From: Spirochaetota bacterium
GTDB taxonomy: Bacteria > Spirochaetota > UBA4802 > JAFGDQ01
Assembly (NCBI GenBank): GCA_016934735.1
Contig: JAFGSG010000001.1
Coordinates: forward strand, 1-54,399
Direction of reading: 5' to 3'
DNA: 54,399 bases
Part shown: piece after piece, positions 1 to 10,300 of the stretch
Position numbering within the stretch: the stretch's first letter is position 1
Layout of the letters: each line of letters opens with the position of its first letter
The notes under the pieces: generated by a model
Told to the model about the DNA's origin: nothing
The model's database searches: none
Seen by the model: only the letters and a program-made list of their open reading frames with translations
Translations under genes and position numbers: made by a program

Positions 1-118
1 AGGGAACCTCTAAAAATCAGAGTTTTTATTGGTTCTCCAAATAAAAAACCTGATTTTTACCTTGATTTGTTCCCAATGGTTACATCAGTATTTAATTATT
101 AGAGGTAACCATAAAGTA
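1..118 (+). repeat. Left copy of a long inverted repeat flanking the two-partner-secretion locus
   Basis: The reverse complement of 12872-12961 matches this stretch. Both begin AGGGAACCTC, and both share a block of about 45 bases running from TGTTCCCAATGGTTACATCA through TTTAATTATTAGAG to AACCATA. The left copy holds roughly 25-35 extra bases between these two blocks (about 20-58). The copies are inverted relative to each other and bracket the whole TPS/CdiA-like gene cluster. No transposase is seen. The window starts at or inside this repeat, so its outer boundary is unknown. Confidence 0.7.
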
Positions 119-176
119 AAGTATTTTTCAATTAATATATTATTCAGATAGTGTATGGCAGATAAATATAAATTCA

Positions 177-270
177 GAGTGCATCCCAAAACCATATTTT
201 GAATTATAAAACAAATGATTTGCTATGATATGTCCGAAGAACTCTGACATCTTAAACAGGGTTTTGGGAT
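177..270. repeat. MITE-like element with 11-base terminal inverted repeats
   Basis: ATCCCAAAACC at 183-193 is an exact inverted repeat of GGTTTTGGGAT at 260-270. The outer left end reads GAGTGC. The right half, from TCCGAAGAACTCTGACATC to GGGTTTTGGGA, resembles a second sequence at about 23168-23222 that ends GGGTTTTTGGACGCACTC. This suggests a dispersed family of short repeats. No open frame is present. Confidence 0.5.
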
Positions 271-598
271 CCAATCTAAATAACTTATACGTATTTCCGT
301 TTGAATAATTACAAAAAATTAATAAAAATTGACTAAAAATATATTAAAATTAAAAAATTGTATTGACAATTGTATATGATTTAAATCGTAAAGAGAGGCG
401 GTATTATATATATTTTGCTGTTTATGCGGCAGCTGTCATTTTTTGTTAATGGTATTAGTTGTTTAATCGACTAATGAATTGATCCGAATGACAGGCCAAA
501 CTATGGAACTGAAATATAGTGTTAAGGACGTACTTTAAAAAATGCAAGGAAATAGTTTAATACTATATAAAAAGCGAAAATTTAAAACAGGAATATTA
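271..598. other. Intergenic region upstream of the TPS operon
   Basis: This is a very AT-rich leader. A TTGACA at 363-368 could be a -35 element, but no convincing -10 sits at the right spacing. I see no RNA gene or further repeat here. It probably carries the promoter for the downstream TPR gene. Confidence 0.3.
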
Positions 599-1471
599 AT
601 GATAAAACTTTTGATTTTTATATTATCAGCGGGGATTTTATTCAGTACTTCATATTGCAGTAAAAATGATGATAGTAATAAAATTGATGAAAATAAAGAG
701 AAAAAATTAATTGATGATCATTCGGATTATTTAAAAAAAATTAAAATTAAAAAAATAACAAGGAATAATATTAAGAACCTTCGTGATGATTTGGCAGTTT
801 TAGACAAAGCAGTAATGATAAGTAAAAATAATCCGGAAATATATAAAGACAGAGGGTTTATAAAATATATGCTTGGAGATTACGAAGGAGCGATTTTAGA
901 TTATAACAAAGCATTGGGGTTGAATCCGGATTTTACTGATGCCTGGTTAAAGCGCGGACAAGCTAAAATTAAATTGAAGGATTACAGCGGAGCAACTGAT
1001 GATTTCAACTCAGTATTGAGATTAGACCCGGATAATGCAGAGGCGTTTCACGGCAGAGGATATGCAAAATATAAACTGCAAAAATATAATGAAGCTGTTG
1101 CTGATTTAACTTTTGCAATTGATCTGAGACATGGATATATAATCGCGTATTTTAACAGAGGATTAGCCAAAGATGAATCCGGTGATTTTCAGGGCGCCTT
1201 TGATGATTATAGTAAGGTTATTGAGCTTGATCCAGGGGATTATAGTGCATATCTGCACAGGGGGAGAGTGAGAGAAAAATTTAAAGAATTTGATGAGGCA
1301 ATAGCGGATTATACAAAAGCACTTAATCTTAAACCGGAAGAAGCAAAGATTTATTATGACAGGGGGAAGGTAAAGCTTAGTATAAATAAAAAGGAAGAGG
1401 CATGTATTGATTTTAAAAAGGCCGAATTACTTGGATGGAAGACCGGAGATACACAGAATGTCTGTCATTAA
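599..1471 (+). CDS. Exported TPR-repeat protein at the head of the TPS locus
   Basis: The protein has 290 residues with a hydrophobic N-terminus (MIKLLIFILSAGILFSTSYC) that looks like a signal peptide, possibly of a lipoprotein, although Tyr before the Cys is unusual for a lipobox. An upstream in-frame ATG at 542 would add a charged 19-residue extension and is less likely. After a Lys/Asn-rich linker come about six tetratricopeptide repeats of 34 residues with the usual pattern (for example YKDRGFIKYMLGDYEGAILDY and AWLKRGQAKIKLKDYSGATD), so the role is probably protein-protein binding in the periplasm. The stop lies 14 bases inside the next gene (start 1458), which implies translational coupling with the transporter. 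It may help assemble or handle the secreted partner, but no enzymatic function is visible. Confidence 0.75.
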   Translation: MIKLLIFILSAGILFSTSYCSKNDDSNKIDENKEKKLIDDHSDYLKKIKIKKITRNNIKNLRDDLAVLDKAVMISKNNPEIYKDRGFIKYMLGDYEGAILDYNKALGLNPDFTDAWLKRGQAKIKLKDYSGATDDFNSVLRLDPDNAEAFHGRGYAKYKLQKYNEAVADLTFAIDLRHGYIIAYFNRGLAKDESGDFQGAFDDYSKVIELDPGDYSAYLHRGRVREKFKEFDEAIADYTKALNLKPEEAKIYYDRGKVKLSINKKEEACIDFKKAELLGWKTGDTQNVCH

Positions 1472-3305
1472 TAAAAGCAGTCCGGATATTATTTATTTAA
1501 TTTTTTGTATAAAATATTTGTTAAAATGGTTTTGTTTATCATGCGTATTATTGCTGCTCGTTATTATGGTTTCAACAAACGCAGAAGCAGCGCAAGGCAG
1601 CGATGAGGAAGCGCTTAAGGATATTGAAAGGAAACAGTTTGAAATTGAACAAAAGCTGAGAGAGAAAGAAAGGATAAAAAAAGAAGCTGAAGAGAAACAG
1701 CCTGAAAAAAAAATCATCCCGCCGGAAGAAGCAGAGTATCGTTTTCTAATAAAAGAAATAGAAATTCAGAATCCGGAACTCCTGACCGGCAGAGAAAAGA
1801 AAAGGCTCCTTGCTCCGTTCTTGGACAAAGAGATGACTTATAACGATATCAATATATTGGCAGGTAAAATAACAAATATACTGGTAGGGAAAGGATATAT
1901 TACAGCAAGAGTTAAAGTGCCTCTTGGGGAGGACTTAAAATCCGGGAAGCTTATTCTAACGATAGTCAACGGTTATATCGAAGAAATTTTTCCGGATAAA
2001 GACAGCATTAGAAGAAAGATGCAGCTGTTTTTCGCATTTCCTTTTTTTAAGGGCAGGCTGCTTAATGTCAATGATCTGGATTATGGAGTTGAGCAGATGA
2101 ACAGGCTTGAATCCAACAATGTCACAATGAAAATATCCCCGGGGGAAGCTCTGGGCGGTTCCAGAATATTAATCTCAAATGATCCGGGTTATATGCTCAA
2201 TTTTGAAACAGGAGTCGATAATTTGGGGCAAAAATCAACAAGCCTGTACAGAAGAAAAATTTCCGCGGGATTGGATAATCTGATAAGCATAAACGATTAT
2301 ACTCTGTTTACATATACAGACGGAACAAACACTGATACTGACCGAAAATTTAACAGATGCTATACTTTTTATTTCGCGGTTCCTTTGGGTTACTGGACAT
2401 TATCGGCCAATTACAATTATTCCGCATACAGACAGCAAATAAGCGGTATGAACACTGAATATAAATTTGAAGGAAACAGTTCAAGCAGCAGTTATAGTAT
2501 TGAGAGATTGATGTGGAGAAAAAAATTAGATAGAATAAAGTCAAAAGTTTCTCTTACTCTTAAAGATAAGGCGACTTTCATTCAGGACGAAAAAATCGGC
2601 ACTCAAAGCAATAAGCTGACGGTCGCGGAAATAGGACTCAGTTACAGCAGTTATTTGTTTAGCGGGTTCTTTTCTTCCGGGATAAATTACGACAGGGGTC
2701 TTGATCTATTTAATGCAAAGAAGGATGAATCCGGCATGGATGAGAGCGTGCCAAGGGCGCAGTTTAACAAATACAAACTGGATATATTCTGGAACAGGCA
2801 GTTTAATATTTTTAACCAGAGTTTTGCATATTCATTTAATTCGAGCGGACAATACGGCATGGAAACACTTTACAATACGGAACAGATCAGTATAGGCGAC
2901 CTGTATACGGTGAGGGGCTTTAAAAAGTCTTCAGCTGCGGGAGACAGGGGATATTTTATAAGGAATGAATTATCAGCGAATGATTTTTCAAGGTTCTGGC
3001 GGTATTTGAGAGGTCTTAAGCTTTTCGCAGCTTATGACTACGGGTATGTAATAAATAAAATAGGAAAAGAGGCGAATAACGGTCAGGGAGAGGCAACGCT
3101 TGCCGCAATATCATCCGGGTTTAATTATTCAGCCAGACTTTTTAATGTCAGTTTTACCTATGGGAGGAAATTAAGGTCGCCGCGATTTATTGAGGAAGAT
3201 AAATATGTTATATATTTTATTTTTACCATGAATTTAACAACTCTATTTGAAGAAACACGGGATTTAATATTTTCCAGGGAGAAAAATGAAGAGAAATATG
3301 AATAA
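1458..3305 (+). CDS. TpsB/FhaC/CdiB-type outer-membrane transporter of two-partner secretion
   Basis: The protein has about 615 residues and an outer-membrane 16-strand barrel architecture. I chose ATG 1458 because GGAG lies about nine bases upstream and a signal peptide follows (hydrophobic stretch ending near TNAEAAQ). After a charged, helical Glu/Lys-rich linker there is a POTRA-like region (about residues 70-150, with YNDINILAGKITNILVGKGYITARVKVP) and a ShlB-type domain with LNVNDLDYGVEQMNRL. The barrel follows, with the family motif VRGF near residue 485 (LYTVRGFK), the tip of the conserved L6 loop. It overlaps the TPR gene by 14 bases and lies about 1 kb upstream of its presumed substrate, the CdiA-like protein. 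Its job is to move that substrate across the outer membrane. I am confident of the family; exact substrate pairing is inferred from position. Confidence 0.93.
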   Translation: MSVINKSSPDIIYLIFCIKYLLKWFCLSCVLLLLVIMVSTNAEAAQGSDEEALKDIERKQFEIEQKLREKERIKKEAEEKQPEKKIIPPEEAEYRFLIKEIEIQNPELLTGREKKRLLAPFLDKEMTYNDINILAGKITNILVGKGYITARVKVPLGEDLKSGKLILTIVNGYIEEIFPDKDSIRRKMQLFFAFPFFKGRLLNVNDLDYGVEQMNRLESNNVTMKISPGEALGGSRILISNDPGYMLNFETGVDNLGQKSTSLYRRKISAGLDNLISINDYTLFTYTDGTNTDTDRKFNRCYTFYFAVPLGYWTLSANYNYSAYRQQISGMNTEYKFEGNSSSSSYSIERLMWRKKLDRIKSKVSLTLKDKATFIQDEKIGTQSNKLTVAEIGLSYSSYLFSGFFSSGINYDRGLDLFNAKKDESGMDESVPRAQFNKYKLDIFWNRQFNIFNQSFAYSFNSSGQYGMETLYNTEQISIGDLYTVRGFKKSSAAGDRGYFIRNELSANDFSRFWRYLRGLKLFAAYDYGYVINKIGKEANNGQGEATLAAISSGFNYSARLFNVSFTYGRKLRSPRFIEEDKYVIYFIFTMNLTTLFEETRDLIFSREKNEEKYE

Positions 3306-3647
3306 AAATATAAAAATTTAATGTAATATCAAAATTTTTATGATAAAAAAACATAAAATAATTGACGATAGTGCATAATTAATATACTTTAATGTAATGA
3401 CGCTAAATTTTATATAAGATATTCATATATATAAAGTCTATAATAAAAGTAATATTTTTTGGTCTTAATACGAATAATTAATACAATCATTTAAAAAAAA
3501 ATTTTGAACATATCTCAAAATTTTGTAATGTATTACATTTTTTCGAGAAAAAAATATTATTAAGATAACTTGTAGTAAATGTAACAATTCTTTGTGAAAG
3601 ATAAATGCATTTAATTTTTAATATTAATAAAAGGGAGTTTAATTTAA
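3306..3647. other. AT-rich gap between transporter and small secreted-protein gene
   Basis: These 342 bases are strongly AT-rich with no open frame of note, no clear terminator and no RNA gene. GGGAG about 12 bases before 3648 serves as a ribosome binding site for the next gene. It probably holds a separate promoter for that gene. Confidence 0.3.
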
Positions 3648-4025
3648 ATGAGTAAAATAATTAAAACAACATTACTGGCAGCTATTTTAATGTGTATGAT
3701 TACAAGTTTATATGCGGACGATCCCAAAGTCAGCATAAATCTAAGCGCTAACGAACTTGCGTTTTCTTTAAATCTCATGAATACAATTGACCTGGCAGGC
3801 GAAGAGGTTGGACCTTTTCTGGACGTAAAAAATTTACTTACATCATCTTACAAGGATGCCAGCGGCAGTAAAAAAGGTTATGCAGATGTTAATTTTCTGC
3901 TCCCAGTAGCGAAAAATTTTCTTTTTTTTATGCAGCGTGCAAAATTGAAAGGGGCAGATGCTACAATTTTTTATGACTTAAATAAAAAAATCGTGGATAG
4001 CATCAAGAAGGTCAGCAGCAAGTAA
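3648..4025 (+). CDS. Small secreted protein of unknown function between tpsB and tpsA
   Basis: The protein has 125 residues with a clear Sec signal peptide (Lys-rich start, hydrophobic core LLAAILMCMITSLYA, cleavage probably before DDPKVS). The mature part is mixed alpha/beta, with ISL, LAFSLNLMNTIDLAGEEVG and a Lys-rich C-terminal helix, and has no cysteines. I do not recognise the family. It sits alone between the transporter (342 bases upstream) and the CdiA-like gene (299 bases downstream) in the same orientation, so it may be an accessory periplasmic factor of the secretion pair or an unrelated passenger. Start at ATG 3648 is supported by GGGAG upstream and the signal peptide. Confidence 0.65.
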   Translation: MSKIIKTTLLAAILMCMITSLYADDPKVSINLSANELAFSLNLMNTIDLAGEEVGPFLDVKNLLTSSYKDASGSKKGYADVNFLLPVAKNFLFFMQRAKLKGADATIFYDLNKKIVDSIKKVSSK

Positions 4026-4324
4026 TAAATATAGATTATAAACCAGCAATTTCATTAAAATAAAGATTATTTATTGCCTCGTTTCTCTTGCCCGCATTTC
4101 AAATGAAATTGTTATAATTTGAATTCGAAGAAAAAATAAATCAATATTGATGTTTTAAAGTATTACAGGGTGAAGCCGGAGTATTGCTTCTTTCTGTTTG
4201 CTCTTGTTTAGCATGAGATTTTTTTAATTGATATTAAAAGCGACACATGTTGCGCAGCGATAAATATAAAGCGGTTATTGTGGCTGCAGTTTATAAATAA
4301 TTTTTAATAATTTCAGGTAAAGTT

Positions 4325-7300
4325 ATGAAAAAAATAATCAAAGCCTTCATCAATTTCAGAACCCTGAAACAGATCATTAAGCAGGCCTTTGTACAAGCTT
4401 TGGTGCTTGTCCTTATAGGAGAACTCTCTATTTTAGCGCTGCCGGTGTTTGCAGTAGACGGCATAGCAGTGGACCCGAACGCCGGGAATAAGCCCACGGT
4501 AGACGCAGCGCCCAACGGAGTAACAATAGTAAATCTCGCGGAAACAAACAGCCGCGGCGTATCGCACAATAAATTCACGGATTATAACGTAAGCCCGAGC
4601 GGGGTAATACTGAATAACTCGACAGCAGCAGGCGTATCGCAGTTGGGCGGCGCGATACTCGGGAATCCTAATTATCAGAATGGACGCACCGCGTCGCTTG
4701 TAATAAACGAGGTGACAGGGAACAAGCGAAGCAATCTTTACGGCTATACCGAGATGTTCGGCAAAGCCGCAGATTTCATTCTGGCAAACCCGAACGGCAT
4801 TGTATGCAACGGCGCAGGATTTATCAATATACCGAGGGTGACGCTCGGTACAGGGGCGCCGTTATTCAATAACGGGAATTTTCAGGGGCTGGACATAAGA
4901 GGCGGCAACGTATCAATTGAAGGAGCAGGCCTTGACGCGTCGCAGGCGGACTATTTCAGCATAGTCACCCGCATGGCATCTCTGAACGGGCCTATTTGGG
5001 GAAAGGATGTGAGCATAATCACGGGCACGGGTTTTTATAATTATAATGATAAGGTATTCACTCAGCAGGACAGTCCTGACGGAAAACCTGAATTCGCCAT
5101 TGACGCGTCTGCATTGGGAAGCATTTACGCAGGAAGGATAAGCCTGATATGCAATGAGAAAGGCGTGGGCGTAAGGTCGCAGTCGAATCTGCTTGCCGAT
5201 GTTTCGGACATAAGAATAAGCGCGGACGGCAATATTGAGCTAAAAAATGTACAGGCAGCACAAGACGTACTTGTTGCTTCGACAAGCGGGGAAATAGTGC
5301 AGACTGGTGCTGCAATAGCTGTTAAGGATCTTGATTACAGCGCTGTAAAGACAACAAACAGAGGGTCAATGACCGGGCTGGATACTGTAATCATAACAGG
5401 CCAGCTTGATAATGAAACAGGAAGCATAGCATCCGAAGGTGACATGAATATCAACACAAACGGAGTTCTTAACAACAGAAACGGGCAGATAATCCAGGCA
5501 GGCAATGAAGCAGGGAGCATAAACATAAACGGCATTGACAATATTAACGGAAACGGAGGAGTGATATCGTCTTCAGGAGGATTATCCCTGGGCATGACAG
5601 GGGACATTACCCTTTCGGGCGCAGAGGGCACGCTTTACGCAGCAAGACAGTTTACGCTTAACGCGGACAATGTAACAAACAACATTGACTTGGAAATGGA
5701 CGGGGATATAATCATAAATGCCTCCGGGAATATACAAACAAACTCAGGAAGTAAAATAGTATCGAATAACGAAGTTATTCTAAATTCAGACGCGGAAATT
5801 ACGAACAGCGGAACAATAAGCGGGGACAGCATAGCAATAAATGCCGCAGGGCTTGAGAACAGCGGAGAAATCACAGGCGGCGAAAACAATACTGAAATTA
5901 ACACAACAGGCAATATAAACAACTCCAACAGAATAAGCAGCGCGTCCGACCTGACCATAAACGCGGCAAATGTAACAAACGAACAAAATGTAGATACACC
6001 GGAAATATTCCCGGAAATATCTTCAGGAAACGACCTTACAATTAGAGCAAACACCGTGACCAACAGAGCGGGGCTAATATTCTCTGCAGGGGATATGGTG
6101 CTTGAAGTCGCGTCGCTCTCAAATGAAAGCACAAATGTGACTGAAAGCACATGCAATACAGCCTATATATATTCCCAGGGCAGCCTTGACATAACCGGCT
6201 CTGCTGAATCCGGCAATACGGTATATAACTATTCGGGCTATATAGAGTCGGACGGGGATATGAACATTGACTTAGGTTCTGACGGCCGGCTTGAGAATAC
6301 AGGCGCGGATGTGGGTTTAGCAGAAAGAACAAGTGGAAGTTTTTCAATAGAAGCCCCATTTCCCTCGACGTGTCCTTATGGATATTATGAGGTATATTTT
6401 ACGGTTCCTATATTACCTGGTACAACTCAGACAGTATCCGGTTATATAACCTCCCAAAACAATATGAATATTATTACAGGTGAGTTAAGAAATCATGGCA
6501 GTGTTATCTCTTCAAGACAAGATATGACAATAACAGCAAATAATCTAATCAATGAAACAAATATAGTAACTGAATATCTTGATAAGTATCAATTATGGTG
6601 GGGAAGGTTTCCTTCCTATAATGCTGGAATGGCAGCATTACCCGTGAATGCCCATGATGTGCAATCAGCTCTTAATCGAAATTTTGTATGTTGGACTCCA
6701 GGTTGGGCAACAGTTGCCTCGAACACCAAACCTTTAATCCAGGCAGGCGGGAACCTAACAATAAATACGGATACATTAACAAATTCGGGAACAATCAAGA
6801 CGCCAGGTATTCTTTCTATAAATGCTAATTCAACAAATAATACAGGTTATATGATTAATGATAGTATTACTACTCTCTCATATACCAACACTGCTGGCAA
6901 CACAACATCCTCTCCTCCCGCAGACTTACAGGAAACAGGCGCAATAGACATATCTGATTTTGTAACAATAGGCGAGAATGGGGATGCAATGTTCAGGCTA
7001 GACAAAGACCCGGAAAGCAGGTACCTTATAGAAACAAGAAGCGAATATATTGATCTGGGCAATCTATACGGATCCGACTATTTTTTTGAAAAAATAGACT
7101 ATGATCCAGCCGGCGAAATAAAGCTTTTAGGAGACGCGTATTATGAGCAGAAGATAGTAATGCAGGCGATACTGCAGGAAACAACTGAAAAATACTTAAG
7201 CGAGAATATTACAAGCGATCAGGAAGAAATGAAATATCTCCTGGACAATGCCGCAACAGCCTACAAAGACCTTAAGCTTTCAGTTGGAGTTGAGCTTACA

Positions 7301-10300
7301 AAAGAACAGATAAACAGCCTGCAGGAGCCAATTATCTGGTATGTTGAAACCGAAGTAAGAGGAATAACAGTGCTTGCGCCCAAGATATATATTCCTAAGC
7401 ATATTGTAGCAGGCTTGATAAACAACAGCGGTACAAAGATAGCAGGCGGAAGCGTAAATATAAATGTAACAGACGGGCTAACAAACAGCGGTATTATTAA
7501 GAGCAACTCTTCCCTAAATATAAATGCAGGCAGTTTAACTAATACAACAACAGGAAGTACGCAGGCGCAAATCAGAGGAAATGATGTAAATCTTACGTCT
7601 CAGGGAGATATTGTAAATACAGGAGGGGCAATAAAAGCAGACAATGCGCTTTCTTTAAACGCAGGCGGGGACATAGTAAACGAAACTCTGGTTAAAACAA
7701 CAAAATATCATAACGGAGAAGTAAGATCCACGCTCGGTCCCGCAGCAACAATAGAAAGCGGCGGAGATATGACGATTAACGCAGGCGGAGATTTTACAAA
7801 CATAGCAGCGAATGTAAAGTCCGGCGGAGACGCGGAAATAAACGCGGAAGGCACAATATCTTTCGAGACAGTGAAGCTGCATGACGTAATACGAGAGAGA
7901 AAGCACGGCGTTAAAGGAACGACAAACAGAACAATATCCGAAGGCTCGAGCCTTGAAGTGGGCGGTAATCTTGCAATGGCATCAGGCAGTGATATATATT
8001 TTATAGGAAGCAGTGCGGACGTAAAAGGCAATGCAGAGGTAAAAACAGCAGGCAATTTTAACCTTATAAACGATTATGACGAAGAATCTTTCTATGGCAA
8101 AAAAAGCAGTTCCAGCAGAATGGGGACAAAGAAGAAAAAAACAACTGTAAGTACTTACGATACGACCATAGTAGAATCCGCATTCAAAACAGGCGGAGAT
8201 TTAAATGTGGATGCTATGGATGTTAATGTTATAGGAAGCAACATATCATCCGAAGGGAACACCAGCGTAAACGCGGAAGGCAATTACAATATAATAGCAG
8301 TAAACGAAGAACATTATTACAAGAAAACAACAAAGAAAAGCGGATTCGGCACAGGCGGATCAATATACGGATCAGAAAAGAAGACAGACATGGTCCGTGA
8401 CAGCAAGGTAAACGCGTCTAATCTTGAAATAAAAGGCAAATACGCGTCGCATTCCAAAAAAGACACGAACATAGTAGGAAGCAGCATAACAGCAGGCGAA
8501 GCTGAAATAACAACAGGTGGCAACCTTAACATACTGGCAGCGTATGACACACATGATGAGCAACATATAACGGAAACAAGCGGCATAGGCGGAGGCGGGG
8601 GGAAGAACATGTACTCCATGTCCATAGACGCCGTATCTGAGGGCTCAACTACAGCAGTAGGCTCTATGATAAACGCGGGAACCCTTATGCTCAGGAGCGG
8701 AAACGACATATACATGGAAGGGAGCACAATAAACGCGAATGACGCGACAATAGAAGCGGCAGGAAATTTCACGGAAACAACAGCCCGGAACACAAGCTAT
8801 CATGAAGAAATACATCAATCCGCAAATATAACAACCGGGTCCGGACTAAAGGATCTTGCAAAAGGATTTAAGACATTCGGTTATTCCTTTAAAGACAAGG
8901 TGCAGTACAAGGACGGCAGGTTCTCTACTAAACTGGGCAGGGCGGATTATCATAAACTCGATACAAAAACAGACACAGTGACACAGACATCATCAAGCCT
9001 TAACATAGCGAACTCGCTTTCGATAAAAGCAGGAAATGATATAACAATAACAGGCTCTGAAATAAACACAGGCGGGGACGCATACCTTGACGCAGGCAGA
9101 AATATAAACATACTCACAGCAGAAGAAACTGAAAAAGTAAGGTCAGAAGAAATAACCGGAAGCGCTGTAGTATCAGCAGGCGTAAAAAACGCTGCAGTAG
9201 ACGTGGTATACGCGGGAAAAGCATTGCTCGAAGCTAAGAAAGCCCTGGAAAAAGCAAAAGACCAGTACGATGACTTCAAAGATAATCTGAAAAAAGCCAA
9301 AGAAGCCGTTAACATGGGATTGATGGATCCGGAAGATTATGAAGACCTGAAAGGTGAAGAAAAATACTATAAAATGAACATAGCATTGATGACTGAGAAC
9401 GTGGTTGCGAAAACAGTAGGACTCATTACCGCGACCGCATCCGCGGCCTCGAGCACAAAGACATACGGATTTAACGCGGACCTGCAGCTTGACATAGACG
9501 CAAAGATAACCAAAACCAAATCCGACAGCGTTACACAGAAAGGCTCTGTTATACAGACAGGCGGAAATCTGAGTTTAACAGCAGGCGACACAGCAAAGAT
9601 AAAAGGCTCGAACATTTTATCTCAGGGCAACATAGGAATTGAAGCGCAGAACGTTGAAATACTCGCAGCGCAGAACGAACAAAGCTCGAGCTCCAGCACA
9701 AAGCACGCGCATGTGACAGTTAACGTAAGCACATCCGGAGCAGTAGGCGTGAACGCGTCCGCGGATTTTAGTGAAAGCGATTCAGTAAACACAAGCTGGG
9801 TTAACTCTCACCTGAGCGGCAAAAACATAACTCTAAAAAGCGCGAAAGACACAACCGTAAGGGGGGGAGTGGTTACAGTAGAAGAAGCCCTTGACCTTAA
9901 CGTGGGCGGCAACCTGCTAATGCAATCGGTTCAGGATACAAGCAAGAACTCTTCCCATACATACGGCGTAAGCGCAGGCTACAGCAGCAGCAAGGGAAAC
10001 GGCAGCGCGAACGGGGGAGCAAACTTTAACCTGGGTAACGGCAACAGCCGTTGGGTACAGGAGCAGACATCTCTCACAGGCGGAAAAGTGAACATATACG
10101 TGGAGAACAAAACCTCGCTAAAGGGAGCAGTAATAAATTCGACAACAGGCGACCTTACACTCGATACAGGGTCGTTCGAGTATAGCAACGTTAAGGACAA
10201 GAATCGTTCATCTAATTTCGGAGCAGGGATAAATATCGGAAAGAACTACGCGGGGAACAGCAGAGAAAGCAGTAACAGTTACAGCGTAAACGCGAGCTAC

